Shown here: positions 36,976-44,524 of the stretch, piece after piece | How the letters are laid out: each line of letters begins with the position of its first letter | Position numbering within the stretch: position 1 is the first letter of the stretch | Assembly: GCA_002281875.1 (NCBI GenBank) | Contig: NCHN01000005.1 | Location: forward strand, 1 to 64,000 | Length of the DNA: 64,000 nucleotides | Direction: 5' to 3' | Source: Sphingobacteriia bacterium 24-36-13 | GTDB lineage: Bacteria; Bacteroidota; Bacteroidia; Chitinophagales; Chitinophagaceae | Position numbers and translations under genes: made by a program | The notes under the pieces: generated by a model | The model's database searches: none | Told to the model about the DNA's origin: nothing | Seen by the model: the letters and a program-made list of their open reading frames with translations, nothing else

Positions 36976-37209
36976 ATGGATGTACAAGTAATTTTCTTTG
37001 GATCAATAATCGATATTACGCTGGTTGATTCGGTGTTATTGAATAATTGCACCGATTTAGATTCAATCGTGAATGACTTAATTGAGCGCTACCCAGCATT
37101 GGCAAATAAAAAATATTTTATTGCTGTTAATCAGAAAATGGTACATGAAAATATTAAACTTAAAATGGGAGATACGGTGGCATTAATGCCCCCATTCTCT
37201 GGAGGATAA
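36976..37209 (+). CDS. moaD: Molybdopterin synthase small subunit MoaD
   Basis: A 77-residue ubiquitin-like sulfur carrier. The C-terminal MPPFSGG with the terminal Gly-Gly is the site of adenylation and thiocarboxylation. The FAVNQ-type strand (KYFIAVNQKMVHENIKLKMGDTVALMPP) is characteristic. Together with MoaE it forms molybdopterin synthase, which adds the dithiolene sulfurs to cPMP. It is 4 bp after the TauE-type gene and 1 bp before moeB, its activating enzyme. Confidence 0.94.
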   Translation: MDVQVIFFGSIIDITLVDSVLLNNCTDLDSIVNDLIERYPALANKKYFIAVNQKMVHENIKLKMGDTVALMPPFSGG

Positions 37210-37210
37210 T

Positions 37211-38323
37211 ATGGACTTGAATAATCGTTATATCAGACAAATCATTCTACCTGGATTTGGAATAGCTGCACAAGAAAAATTGGGTAAAGCTAAAGTGTTG
37301 ATTGTGGGTATGGGTGGATTGGGCTGTCCTGTATTGCAATACCTCGTTGGGGTAGGTGTAGGAACCATTGGTATAATGGATGCAGACAAAATCACTAAAA
37401 GTAATTTACATCGTCAATTATTATATGAGGAAAAAGAGGTAGGCAGGTTGAAAGTGGAAGCGGCAGCAATTAAGGCCAAAGCACAAAATAGTTCGGTTAA
37501 TATTATAGAATATCCTTTTGAATTAAGTAAAAATAATGCAGCTGAAATTATTAAGGTTTATGATTTAGTCATTGATGCTACAGATAATTTCTCGGCTAAA
37601 TATTTAATCAATGATGTTTGCGTGTGGTTGCAAAAGCCTGTAGTGTTTGGAGCAGTATCCGGATACGAAGGTCAGGTTGCCGTTTTTAATTTTTCAAGTG
37701 ATGCAAAGCCTCCTATTCATTATCGCCATTTGTTTCCCGTACAGCCTGCTGCTAATGAATTTGCAACCTGCGAAGAAACAGGAGTCATAGGAGTATTGCC
37801 TGGCATTATTGGAACCATGCAAGCTGCGGAAGCAATAAAACTAATTGCAGATTTGGGTAAACCCTTGAATAATCGACTACTTACTTATAATTTCTTGGCA
37901 GCTCGGTGGTATGAAATTGAGATGAATTCAAGCGCTGAAGTTCCATTAATTGATGAACATTTTATTAATACAACCAACTATCAAATTGTTTGTGATTTTA
38001 CAGAAGCAGATTTAGAAGAGATTGATATTGATGAAATTGATGTGTCTCAGTTTTTAGATCTAAAGTATGATTCGAATATATTTATTCTTGATGTAAGAGA
38101 GTTACATGAGTATCCAACTATTGATTTTTCACATGCTCAAATTCCTATGTCTGTATTAAAGGAATCTATTCATCTGCTTCCTGAAAAGCCCATCTATGTT
38201 TTATGTCATCAAGGAATAAGAAGTATATATGCTGCACAATTAATTAAATTGCATAAGAAAGTGGAAGCATATAGTTTAAAAGGCGGCTTAACTGCCTATT
38301 TTAATAGAGTAAGCAATGAGTAA
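37211..38323 (+). CDS. moeB: MoeB-like adenylyltransferase with C-terminal rhodanese domain
   Basis: A 370-residue E1-like enzyme that adenylates the C-terminus of MoaD, fused to a rhodanese domain for sulfur transfer as in eukaryotic MOCS3. The ATP site GMGGLGCPVLQYLVGVGVG starts near residue 33 and the conserved cysteine in ATCEETGV is C187. The rhodanese loop CHQGIRS has its active cysteine at C332. The structural zinc ligands of E. coli MoeB are not conserved: the first CxxC position reads HYRH (170-173), and the second pair near the end of the adenylation domain is also absent. It overlaps moaE by 8 bp. Confidence 0.92.
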   Translation: MDLNNRYIRQIILPGFGIAAQEKLGKAKVLIVGMGGLGCPVLQYLVGVGVGTIGIMDADKITKSNLHRQLLYEEKEVGRLKVEAAAIKAKAQNSSVNIIEYPFELSKNNAAEIIKVYDLVIDATDNFSAKYLINDVCVWLQKPVVFGAVSGYEGQVAVFNFSSDAKPPIHYRHLFPVQPAANEFATCEETGVIGVLPGIIGTMQAAEAIKLIADLGKPLNNRLLTYNFLAARWYEIEMNSSAEVPLIDEHFINTTNYQIVCDFTEADLEEIDIDEIDVSQFLDLKYDSNIFILDVRELHEYPTIDFSHAQIPMSVLKESIHLLPEKPIYVLCHQGIRSIYAAQLIKLHKKVEAYSLKGGLTAYFNRVSNE

Positions 38324-38759
38324 TAAAAAACCAAGTTCTATTTTTGTTAGTGGTCCTATTGCTGCACAAAAAATAGCAGAAGATATTCAAAAGCATTCAT
38401 CTAAAGTGAGTATTGGTGCACATAGTATTTTTTTAGGACAAGTAAGAGCAGATGAAATAGACAATAAAAAAGTTACTGCAATTGAATACACTGCTTATGA
38501 AGAAATGGTGATGGAGAAAATGGCGGTTATTCGGGAATCATTTTTTGCTAAATATGCACTTACTTGTATGCATATTTATCATAGCTTAGGTAGGGTGGAT
38601 GTGGGTGAAATTTGTTTGTTTGTTTTTACTTCTTCAGCGCATAGAAGAGATGCCATTGATGCATGTAATGAAATGGTTGAAACCATAAAAAAAGAATTGC
38701 CTATTTGGGGGAAAGAAATTTGTGAAGACAATAGTACGGTTTGGAAGCAAAATAATTAA
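38316..38759 (+). CDS. moaE: Molybdopterin synthase catalytic subunit MoaE
   Basis: Large subunit of molybdopterin synthase, 147 residues. Diagnostic residues are in GAHSIFLGQVRADE near 34-47, the YEEMVMEKM helix, the HSLGRVDVGE strand, SSAHRRDAIDAC near 107 and the catalytic lysine segment IKKELPIWGKE near 128-138. It acts with the MoaD encoded two genes upstream. The start codon overlaps the end of moeB by 8 bp and the next gene starts 2 bp after its stop, so the expression of these genes is tightly coupled. Confidence 0.94.
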   Translation: MSNKKPSSIFVSGPIAAQKIAEDIQKHSSKVSIGAHSIFLGQVRADEIDNKKVTAIEYTAYEEMVMEKMAVIRESFFAKYALTCMHIYHSLGRVDVGEICLFVFTSSAHRRDAIDACNEMVETIKKELPIWGKEICEDNSTVWKQNN

Positions 38760-38761
38760 TC

Positions 38762-39676
38762 ATGGTAAATATTACTCATAAATCGAACACACTTCGAAAA
38801 GCAATTGCAGAAGCCTCTGTTTTGGTATCTAAGCAAGAAACAATTGAAGCAATTGAACAAAGAAAAGTACCGAAAGGAGATGTATTTTCTTTTGCTAAAG
38901 TGGCTGCTTTATTTGGAGTAAAAAAAACCAGTGAATTCATTCCAGATTGTCATCCTTTGCCCGTTGAATTTACCGATGTGAGATTCAATATAACTGATTT
39001 GAAAATTATAATTGAGGTTGAAGTGCATACTGTTTATAAAACGGGAGTTGAAGTGGAAGCCATGCACGGTGCTTCTATTGCTGCATTAACCCTATATGAT
39101 ATGCTGAAACCCATTGATAAAAATGTTGTAATCCAGCAGATTCAATTAAAATCAAAAACAGGTGGAAAGACAGACAAAAAATCATATTTAAATAAGGGTT
39201 TACAAGCAGCCGTTATTGTTTGTTCAGATACCGTTTCAGCAAATAAGCCAGAAGATAAAGCGGGTATTGCAGTTATTGAAGCTTTAAAGAAATTGGATAT
39301 ACAAGTGCCTGTTTATAAAGTGATACCTGATGATTCAACTGCCATTCAAGAACAAGTGGCTGCCAATACACATGAGGGCATACAATTATTAATTATGGTG
39401 GGCGGTACAGGTGTTTCCTTAAGAGACATCACCCCCGACACAGTTAAGCCTTTATTAGATCGTGAGTTAGATGGTATAATGGAAACCGCTAGAAGGTACG
39501 GACAAGAGCGAATGCCATATGCCATGCTGTCTAGAAGTGTAGCGGGTTTGATCAACCAAACACTGGTGCTAACATTCCCTGGTTCATTATCTGGTGCAAC
39601 AGAATATATGGATGCGTTATTTCCGCAAGTATTACATGTGTTAGAAGTGATTGCTGGGGATAGACATGGATTATAG
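38762..39676 (+). CDS. moaCB: Bifunctional MoaC-MoaB protein
   Basis: A 304-residue fusion of two cofactor enzymes. Residues 1-140 are MoaC (cPMP synthase), with CHPLPVEF, VEVHTVYKTGVEVEAMHGAS and the catalytic KSKTGGKTD segment. Residues about 148-304 are a MoaB/MogA-type domain that adenylylates molybdopterin before Mo insertion, with IVCSDTVS, MVGGTGVSLRDITPD and TFPGSLSG. Such fusions (MoaCB) are known in Bacteroidota and other groups. It closes the Mo operon, whose genes run from 29323 to here. Its stop overlaps the convergent YedK gene by 6 bp and no terminator is visible. Confidence 0.94.
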   Translation: MVNITHKSNTLRKAIAEASVLVSKQETIEAIEQRKVPKGDVFSFAKVAALFGVKKTSEFIPDCHPLPVEFTDVRFNITDLKIIIEVEVHTVYKTGVEVEAMHGASIAALTLYDMLKPIDKNVVIQQIQLKSKTGGKTDKKSYLNKGLQAAVIVCSDTVSANKPEDKAGIAVIEALKKLDIQVPVYKVIPDDSTAIQEQVAANTHEGIQLLIMVGGTGVSLRDITPDTVKPLLDRELDGIMETARRYGQERMPYAMLSRSVAGLINQTLVLTFPGSLSGATEYMDALFPQVLHVLEVIAGDRHGL

Positions 39677-40408
39677 CGGTGGTAAATTGGTATAATCTAC
39701 AGCTGCTTGAGGGTTTGTAATTCCCCTATTAAAATCTTTTGCAATAGTATGCGCTCTAAGTGCAGCTTCCGGAAGCTGGTAGGTAGCTAATTCTTTTATT
39801 CTTTTTTCTCTTAAAGGTCCAATCCATTCTTCCGCTAATTCGTGAGGAAGTATGGTGGGCATTCTTTTTTTTGTGTTGTGAATTTTTTGCATCAAGCCAT
39901 TTGCTTGGGTGGTAACAATGGCAAAACTATGAATCATTTCTCCAGATAATTTGTCGGTCCAAGGTTGCCATATACCCGCCATATAGAATAAGGGTTCTTC
40001 TTTGTTAGCGCTATGAATAAAATAGGGGTAGGCAATTGGTTTTTTATCATCTGCTCCTTGAAAATGTTTCCATTCATAAAACCCTGTGCTCAATACCAAA
40101 CACCTTCTTGCTTTTGCAGCAGCTTGATAAAGTTTGCTTTCAAATAATTTTTCTGCAGTTGCATTTAGCGTGGTGTATTTTTTTCTGCTTTCTTCTAGCT
40201 CACCTATATGTTGTATAAACCAAGGGATAAATTCCCAATGAGCCAATTCAGGATGCCATTCACCTGCGTTGTCTTCAATAATGATTGGCCAAGAAGTATA
40301 ACTAAATCCAGACTGCACTTGAATATCCACAGGTGGAATTTCTTTTTCTTTCCCTTTTAGTTTGATCTTTTTTTTGGGAGGAATTTTAAGTGAGTTGTAA
40401 TAGCACAT
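39671..40408 (-). CDS. yedK: SOS response-associated peptidase family protein (YedK/HMCES)
   Basis: A 245-residue SRAP-domain protein. It protects abasic sites in single-stranded DNA by forming a thiazolidine DNA-protein crosslink through Cys2, which is present after the initiator Met (MCYYNS). Other active-site positions are visible: the asparagine in LNATAE, the glutamate in STGFYEW near residue 130 and the histidine in IHNTKKRMPTIL near 190. In many bacteria such genes accompany SOS functions; here the neighbours are a Mo-cofactor gene and a small lipoprotein, and no LexA box is evident. It overlaps moaCB tail-to-tail by 6 bp. Confidence 0.93.
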   Translation of the reverse strand: MCYYNSLKIPPKKKIKLKGKEKEIPPVDIQVQSGFSYTSWPIIIEDNAGEWHPELAHWEFIPWFIQHIGELEESRKKYTTLNATAEKLFESKLYQAAAKARRCLVLSTGFYEWKHFQGADDKKPIAYPYFIHSANKEEPLFYMAGIWQPWTDKLSGEMIHSFAIVTTQANGLMQKIHNTKKRMPTILPHELAEEWIGPLREKRIKELATYQLPEAALRAHTIAKDFNRGITNPQAAVDYTNLPPL

Positions 40409-40417
40409 GCGCTAAAA

Positions 40418-40702
40418 TTACGCAACTCGGAGGTTATAATCCAACCACTTCAATAAATTGAGATTTGTATATTCGACGCAACTGAATCTGGTGAAAAAAA
40501 CATGATCATAGTTTTGTCCTTCAAAGGCAAATCCATTTTCAGCATATTGTTTATAACTGGTATCAGTTAACTGTACAATTGCATCATTGCATACTTCTTT
40601 AATAATTTTCACTTGGAATGTAGCGGTATTTAAATCGTCTTTTTTGGTGCAGGATAATTGTAATAGTCCAAGTAGGAATAACGCGATGAAAGAAGTTCTC
40701 AT
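40418..40702 (-). CDS. Small lipoprotein of unknown function
   Basis: A 94-residue predicted lipoprotein: MRTSFIALFLLGLLQLSC with a good lipobox (LQLSC, Cys18) then a hydrophilic domain with two further cysteines (KEVCNDAIVQ and FSCVEYTN). I do not recognise a family. The open frame extends upstream to 40861, but that part is repeat DNA translating as HFERSEKW-like text seen in many spurious Bacteroidota ORFs. The ATG at 40700-40702, directly preceding the signal sequence, is the right start. It ends 9 bp before the YedK start and may share its transcript. Confidence 0.72.
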   Translation of the reverse strand: MRTSFIALFLLGLLQLSCTKKDDLNTATFQVKIIKEVCNDAIVQLTDTSYKQYAENGFAFEGQNYDHVFFTRFSCVEYTNLNLLKWLDYNLRVA

Positions 40703-40747
40703 ATTATTCTTTTTTAATAAGATTGGTGGAATAAATGCTGCTTTTAC

Positions 40748-40787
40748 GGGATTGTCGGCTTCACTTTGTTTCGCCGACTTCCTCGGC
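40748..40787. repeat. Intergenic repeat unit A (40 bp)
   Basis: Begins GGGATTGTCGGC and matches unit B (40869-40908) at 37 of 40 positions. Inside it GTCGGC and GCCGAC (40754-40759 / 40773-40778) form a hairpin around a 13-nt loop. Confidence 0.8.
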
Positions 40788-40811
40788 CACACTTCGTGAA
40801 ATTGGGATTGC

Positions 40812-40834
40812 CATTTCTCACTTCGTTCGAAATG
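40812..40834. repeat. Hairpin with CATTTC stem and conserved loop
   Basis: Six-bp stem CATTTC / GAAATG around the 11-nt loop TCACTTCGTTC. The loop is nearly the same as in units A and B and in the tRNA-Glu terminator, while the stem is different. Confidence 0.75.
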
Positions 40835-40848
40835 TCTTCCCCAAATGG

Positions 40849-40869
40849 TGGCCTTACCCAAAGCCCTCG
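40849..40869. repeat. 21-bp direct repeat, copy 1
   Basis: TGGCCTTACCCAAAGCCCTC plus one further G, repeated exactly at 40911-40931. It brackets unit B, so the spacer carries a composite duplicated module. Confidence 0.85.
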
Positions 40870-40908
40870 GGATTGTCGGCTACACTTCGTTGCGCCGACT
40901 TCCTCGGC
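40869..40908. repeat. Intergenic repeat unit B (40 bp)
   Basis: Second copy of unit A with three substitutions, all in the loop. The GTCGGC / GCCGAC stem (40875-40880 / 40894-40899) is unchanged. Confidence 0.8.
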
Positions 40909-40910
40909 TA

Positions 40911-40931
40911 TGGCCTTACCCAAAGCCCTCG
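40911..40931. repeat. 21-bp direct repeat, copy 2
   Basis: Exact second copy of the sequence at 40849-40869. Together with units A and B, the 333-bp spacer between the lipoprotein and the tRNA holds repeats and hairpins but no credible gene. Confidence 0.85.
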
Positions 40932-40973
40932 CATCGGCTGCGCCGCTGCTGGGTTTTTCTATTTACTCACTTA

Positions 40974-40989
40974 GCCGAATGCATTCGGC
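40974..40989. repeat. 16-bp perfect palindrome
   Basis: GCCGAATGCATTCGGC, a perfect palindrome in the repeat-rich spacer, 13 bp left of the tRNA terminator. It is either another hairpin of the cluster or a protein-binding site. Confidence 0.6.
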
Positions 40990-41001
40990 ACGTTCGCAAA
41001 T

Positions 41002-41030
41002 AAAAAAACCCTCTCACTTTCGTTCGAGGG
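41002..41030 (-). terminator. tRNA-Glu terminator (member of repeat hairpin family)
   Basis: On the minus strand CCCTC / GAGGG (41009-41013 and 41026-41030) flank a 12-nt loop containing AACGAAAGT, followed by seven T. It lies 5 bp past the tRNA 3' end. The loop matches that of the hairpins at 40754-40778, 40812-40834 and 40875-40899. Confidence 0.75.
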
Positions 41031-41035
41031 CTTTG

Positions 41036-41107
41036 TAGCCGGTACGGGAATCGAACCCGTCTTTGCCCCGTGAAAGGGGGCTGTCCTAACCGATAGACGA
41101 ACCGGCC
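41036..41107 (-). tRNA. tRNA-Glu (anticodon TTC)
   Basis: A complete 72-nt cloverleaf on the minus strand. The acceptor stem GGCCGGT pairs with ACCGGCT, the D arm is GTCT-ATCGGTTA-GGAC, and the anticodon arm is GCCCC-CTTTCAC-GGGGC with anticodon TTC. The T arm is ACGGG-TTCGATT-CCCGT and the discriminator is A. CCA is not encoded. It is flanked by a promoter with full consensus match and by its own terminator, so it is a single-gene unit. Confidence 0.96.
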
Positions 41108-41128
41108 ATGGTTTTATCTTTCGGGTTG

Positions 41129-41160
41129 CAAAAATAAGAGGCAAATTGTTTTCTGCCAAA
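41129..41160 (-). promoter_or_regulatory. tRNA-Glu promoter
   Basis: On the minus strand TTTG (complement of 41157-41160), a 20-bp spacer and TATTTTTG (complement of 41129-41136), the full Bacteroidota consensus. The predicted start is about 15 nt before the tRNA. Confidence 0.66.
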
Positions 41161-41198
41161 CTTTTTTATCAAATTACGCAAATTGATTTTAGAAACTG

Positions 41199-41206
41199 TA
41201 AATTTG
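41199..41206 (+). promoter_or_regulatory. gap -7 element
   Basis: TAAATTTG, a perfect TAnnTTTG match, 39 bp before the gap ATG. The nearest TTG (41183-41185) is only 13 bp away, so the -33 element is unclear. Confidence 0.45.
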
Positions 41207-41245
41207 CCATCCTAACGCTAATTAATCAAATTAAAACAGCTATCA

Positions 41246-42259
41246 ATGAGTACAGTAAAAGTTGCTATTAACGGTTTTGGAAGAATCGGTCGCTTGGTAT
41301 TTCGTCAGATTTACAATATGAAAGGTATAGATGTGGTTGCTATCAACGATTTAACCAGTCCAGCGGTATTGGCACATTTATTAAAATACGACAGTGCACA
41401 AGGACGTTTTGATGCCACTGTAACTTCAACAGATGATTCAATTGTAGTAAACGGAGAAACCGTAAAAATATATGCACAACGTGACCCAGCTCAAATTCCT
41501 TGGGGCGCGCATGGTGTTGATGTAGTAATTGAATCAACAGGATTCTTTACCGATAAAGACAAAGCAGAAGCGCATATTAAAGCAGGTGCTAAAAGAGTGG
41601 TTATTTCTGCTCCAGCAACAGGTGATTTAAAAACAGTGGTATTCAATGTAAATCATGCCATTTTAGATGGTTCTGAAACCATTATCTCTTGTGCATCTTG
41701 TACCACCAACTGTTTGGCTCCAATGGCTAAAGTATTGAATGATCAATATGGTATTTTAACTGGTATTATGAGCACTATTCACGCTTATACCAATGACCAG
41801 AATACGTTAGATGCTCCACATCCTAAAGGAGATTTAAGAAGAGCAAGAGCAGCCGCTGCTAATATTGTTCCTAATAGCACTGGTGCTGCAAAAGCAATCG
41901 GTTTAGTATTACCTGAGTTAAAAGGAAAGTTAGACGGAAGTGCACAACGTGTTCCAACCATTACTGGTTCTTTAACTGAGTTAACTACCATTTTAAGCAA
42001 GAAAGTAACTGCTGAAGAAATCAATGCTGCAATGAAAGCTGCTGCTAATGAAAGCTTTGGTTACAACGAAGACGAAATTGTGAGTTCAGATATTATTGGA
42101 ACCCATTTCGGTTCTTTATTTGATGCTACTCAAACCAAAGTAATGACCGTTGGTGATACTCAAATGGTAAAGACTGTGAGCTGGTACGATAACGAAATGA
42201 GTTATGTAAGTCAGTTGGTAAGAACTGTACAATACTTTGCAGGTTTAATCAGCAAATAA
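41246..42259 (+). CDS. gap: Glyceraldehyde-3-phosphate dehydrogenase
   Basis: Type I GAPDH, 337 residues, catalysing phosphorylating oxidation of glyceraldehyde-3-phosphate in glycolysis. It begins with the NAD-binding [16 protein letters not shown]. The catalytic cysteine is in the SCASCTTN motif (C152), HAYTNDQ follows near 176, and the C-terminal [15 protein letters not shown] is intact. A terminator separates it from pgk, but the 84-bp gap and partial read-through could still link the two glycolytic genes, which act in consecutive steps. Confidence 0.97.
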   Translation: MSTVKVAINGFGRIGRLVFRQIYNMKGIDVVAINDLTSPAVLAHLLKYDSAQGRFDATVTSTDDSIVVNGETVKIYAQRDPAQIPWGAHGVDVVIESTGFFTDKDKAEAHIKAGAKRVVISAPATGDLKTVVFNVNHAILDGSETIISCASCTTNCLAPMAKVLNDQYGILTGIMSTIHAYTNDQNTLDAPHPKGDLRRARAAAANIVPNSTGAAKAIGLVLPELKGKLDGSAQRVPTITGSLTELTTILSKKVTAEEINAAMKAAANESFGYNEDEIVSSDIIGTHFGSLFDATQTKVMTVGDTQMVKTVSWYDNEMSYVSQLVRTVQYFAGLISK

Positions 42260-42277
42260 TTCTTTAATAATAGCTTT

Positions 42278-42309
42278 AAAAGCCGTTTCGATTTTTCGGG
42301 ACGGCTTTT
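42278..42309 (+). terminator. Terminator between gap and pgk
   Basis: Nine-bp stem AAAAGCCGT / ACGGCTTTT with a 14-nt loop, followed by G and six T. It ends 34 bp before the pgk start, so pgk must either have a promoter in or after it or depend on read-through. Confidence 0.75.
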
Positions 42310-42343
42310 GTTTTTTGGTTAAATTGCCTTTAAATAAATTTTT

Positions 42344-43564
42344 ATGACGAGTCCTTTTGTAGCTTTTAATTTTTCAGGGAAGAAAGCCTTAATTAGAGTT
42401 GATTTTAATGTTCCTTTAGATAAGCAAACCTATGCTATTGGTGACGATAATCGTATGAGGGCTGCTGTACCAACAATTGTGAAAATATTGCAAGACGGTG
42501 GTTCTGTTATTTTAATGAGTCATTTGGGTAGGCCAAAAGAAGGACCCGAAACGAAAAGTTCATTGATCCATATTACCGGTCATTTGCAAACGCTATTAAG
42601 TAATGCAATGAATAAAGAAGTATTGGTTCAATTTGCCAATGATTGCATTGGCCAAGAAGCGTATGATAAATCTGAAAATTTAAAAGCGGGAGAAGTTTTA
42701 TTGTTAGAAAATTTACGATTCTACAAAGAAGAAGAAAAAGGTGATGCTTCATTCGCAGAAAAACTAAGTAAGCTCGGAGATGTATATGTGAATGATGCAT
42801 TTGGTACTGCACATAGAGCGCATGCATCAACTGCAGTAATTGCACAATATTTTAGTGCAGATAAAAAAATGTTTGGTTTATTAATGGAAGGAGAAGTAAG
42901 GGCAGCTGAATTGGTGTTGCATAAAGCCGCTAAACCCTTTACCGCAATTATTGGAGGTGCTAAAGTGAGTGATAAGATTTTAATTATTGAGAATTTATTA
43001 GAACGCGCAACTGATATTATTATTGGTGGTGGAATGGCTTATACATTTATGAAGGCGCAAGGTGGGCAAATCGGAAAAAGTCTTTGCGAAGAAGATCGAT
43101 TAAATACAGCATTAGATATTTTAAATAAAGCTGCAGCAAAAGGGGTGAATATTCATTTACCTGAAGACAGTGTTGTTGCAGACAATTTTGCTGCTGATGC
43201 TAATACTAATATAGCACAGAGCAATCAGGTACCTGATGGTTGGATGGGATTAGATATTGGACCAGAAGCTGCTGCGTCTTTTGCTGCAACCATCAAAAGT
43301 TCTAAGACCATTCTTTGGAATGGTCCGATGGGTGTTTTTGAAATGGAAAAATTTCAAGAAGGAACCAAAGCCATTGCTGTTGCAGTTGCAGAAGCAACCG
43401 CTAATGGTGCATTTAGTTTAGTAGGCGGTGGTGACAGTGTTGCTGCAGTGAATCAGTTTGGTTTTGCTGATCAAGTTAGTTATGTAAGTACCGGTGGTGG
43501 TGCCATGCTAGAATACTTTGAAGGAAAAGTTTTGCCTGGTATTGCAGCCATTGCTGTTCAATAA
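42344..43564 (+). CDS. pgk: Phosphoglycerate kinase
   Basis: Glycolytic kinase transferring phosphate from 1,3-bisphosphoglycerate to ADP, 406 residues. Characteristic segments are RVDFNVPLD near 18, the SHLGRPK loop near 65, [10 protein letters not shown] near 122, [14 protein letters not shown] near 148, GGAKVSDK near 205 and the C-terminal nucleotide site WNGPMGVFE and GGGDSVAA. All catalytic features are present. It follows gap but has a terminator in between. The convergent aldo/keto reductase gene ends 2 bp away. Confidence 0.97.
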   Translation: MTSPFVAFNFSGKKALIRVDFNVPLDKQTYAIGDDNRMRAAVPTIVKILQDGGSVILMSHLGRPKEGPETKSSLIHITGHLQTLLSNAMNKEVLVQFANDCIGQEAYDKSENLKAGEVLLLENLRFYKEEEKGDASFAEKLSKLGDVYVNDAFGTAHRAHASTAVIAQYFSADKKMFGLLMEGEVRAAELVLHKAAKPFTAIIGGAKVSDKILIIENLLERATDIIIGGGMAYTFMKAQGGQIGKSLCEEDRLNTALDILNKAAAKGVNIHLPEDSVVADNFAADANTNIAQSNQVPDGWMGLDIGPEAAASFAATIKSSKTILWNGPMGVFEMEKFQEGTKAIAVAVAEATANGAFSLVGGGDSVAAVNQFGFADQVSYVSTGGGAMLEYFEGKVLPGIAAIAVQ

Positions 43565-43566
43565 GA

Positions 43567-44451
43567 TTATGCTACATCTTCACCTGTTGCAGCTTTCATC
43601 ATTAAGAACCAGTCTTCTCGGGTTAGTTTGATGGAAGCTGCAACTTTTGCTTGCGCCAATCTTTCCGATTTAGTGGTTCCAATTACTGGTAGTATTTTAG
43701 AAGGATGCGTATTCAGCCACGCAATTAATATTTCGTTCAATCCAGCAACATATTTTTCAGCTAATAGTGATGCAGCATGCGTAATACTTCTAAAGTGAGG
43801 ATGTAAATCATCTGTAAGTAATCCTCCGCCTAATGGCGCCCATGCCATTGGTGTAATTTCATTTTCAATGCAATTGTCTAAAATTCCATTATTAAAAGGT
43901 GCAGTACAAATAATAGATACTTCAATTTGATTGTATTGAATGGGTACCCATTTACGCAACATATTCACTTGATGAGGCAAAAAATTAGATACACCAAATG
44001 CATGTACTTTTCCTTGTTTTTGTAAAGTTTGGATTGCTTCTGCTACTTCTTCTGGAGCAAGTAATGGATCTGGACGATGAATTAAAAGAACATCTAAATA
44101 GTCTGTACCAAAGTTTTTTAAAGATTGCTCTGCAGATCGGATAATATGTTTTTTACTAGTATTGTACGATTTGATATTATGGTTTGGCCTATTCTCAGTT
44201 ACCATTTGAATACCGCACTTGGTAATCAATTTAATTTGAGATCGTAATGTTTTGTCTTCTTTTAAAGCATCTCCAAACTCTTCTTCTGTGGTATAATCAC
44301 CATAAATATCTGCATGATCAAAACTATTAACGCCTATAGCTAAACACTCTTCAATCATTGCTCTATAAGCAGCGGTTGAAAAATTAGCTCCCCATTTTCC
44401 CCATCTCATACAACCTGCTATTGGACTACTTAACTGTTCTTGCTGTTTCAT
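43567..44451 (-). CDS. Aldo/keto reductase
   Basis: A 294-residue NADPH-dependent oxidoreductase of the AKR family, resembling E. coli YdhF. The tetrad is visible: aspartate in NSFDHADIYGDY (about D41), the tyrosine of DIYGDY, lysine in LITKCGIQ and histidine in LLIHRPDPL. The C-terminal IGTTKSERL segment contacts the cofactor phosphate. The physiological substrate is unknown. The gene is convergent with pgk with 2 bp between stop codons and no terminator in the gap. Confidence 0.9.
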   Translation of the reverse strand: MKQQEQLSSPIAGCMRWGKWGANFSTAAYRAMIEECLAIGVNSFDHADIYGDYTTEEEFGDALKEDKTLRSQIKLITKCGIQMVTENRPNHNIKSYNTSKKHIIRSAEQSLKNFGTDYLDVLLIHRPDPLLAPEEVAEAIQTLQKQGKVHAFGVSNFLPHQVNMLRKWVPIQYNQIEVSIICTAPFNNGILDNCIENEITPMAWAPLGGGLLTDDLHPHFRSITHAASLLAEKYVAGLNEILIAWLNTHPSKILPVIGTTKSERLAQAKVAASIKLTREDWFLMMKAATGEDVA

Positions 44452-44468
44452 ATTTTAAATATAAGAAT

Positions 44469-44502
44469 AAAAAAAACTCGTTCTGAATATAGAACGAGTT
44501 TT
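44469..44502 (-). terminator. Terminator of RRM protein gene
   Basis: Perfect 12-bp stem AAAACTCGTTCT / AGAACGAGTTTT with a 6-nt loop and, on the minus strand, a T run of eight. It is 22 bp after the stop of the RRM gene and just upstream of the aldo/keto reductase start. Confidence 0.87.
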
Positions 44503-44524
44503 ATAAGTCGGTAGGTTAATTAGA

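Noticed and set aside
40788-40811. A fifth hairpin with the CACTTCGT loop
   Set aside because: CACTTCGT is present at 40790-40797, but the flanks pair over only three bases, so no comparable stem exists.
40703-40861. N-terminal extension of the small lipoprotein (HFERSEKW-containing)
   Set aside because: It is repeat DNA; the signal peptide starts at the ATG at 40700-40702.
40748-41030. CRISPR array
   Set aside because: Repeats are few, irregularly spaced and hairpin-rich; no spacers and no cas genes.
40735-41038. Two overlapping plus-strand open frames of 79-90 codons
   Set aside because: They translate the duplicated intergenic repeats and hairpins, run into the tRNA terminator and show no protein-like features.
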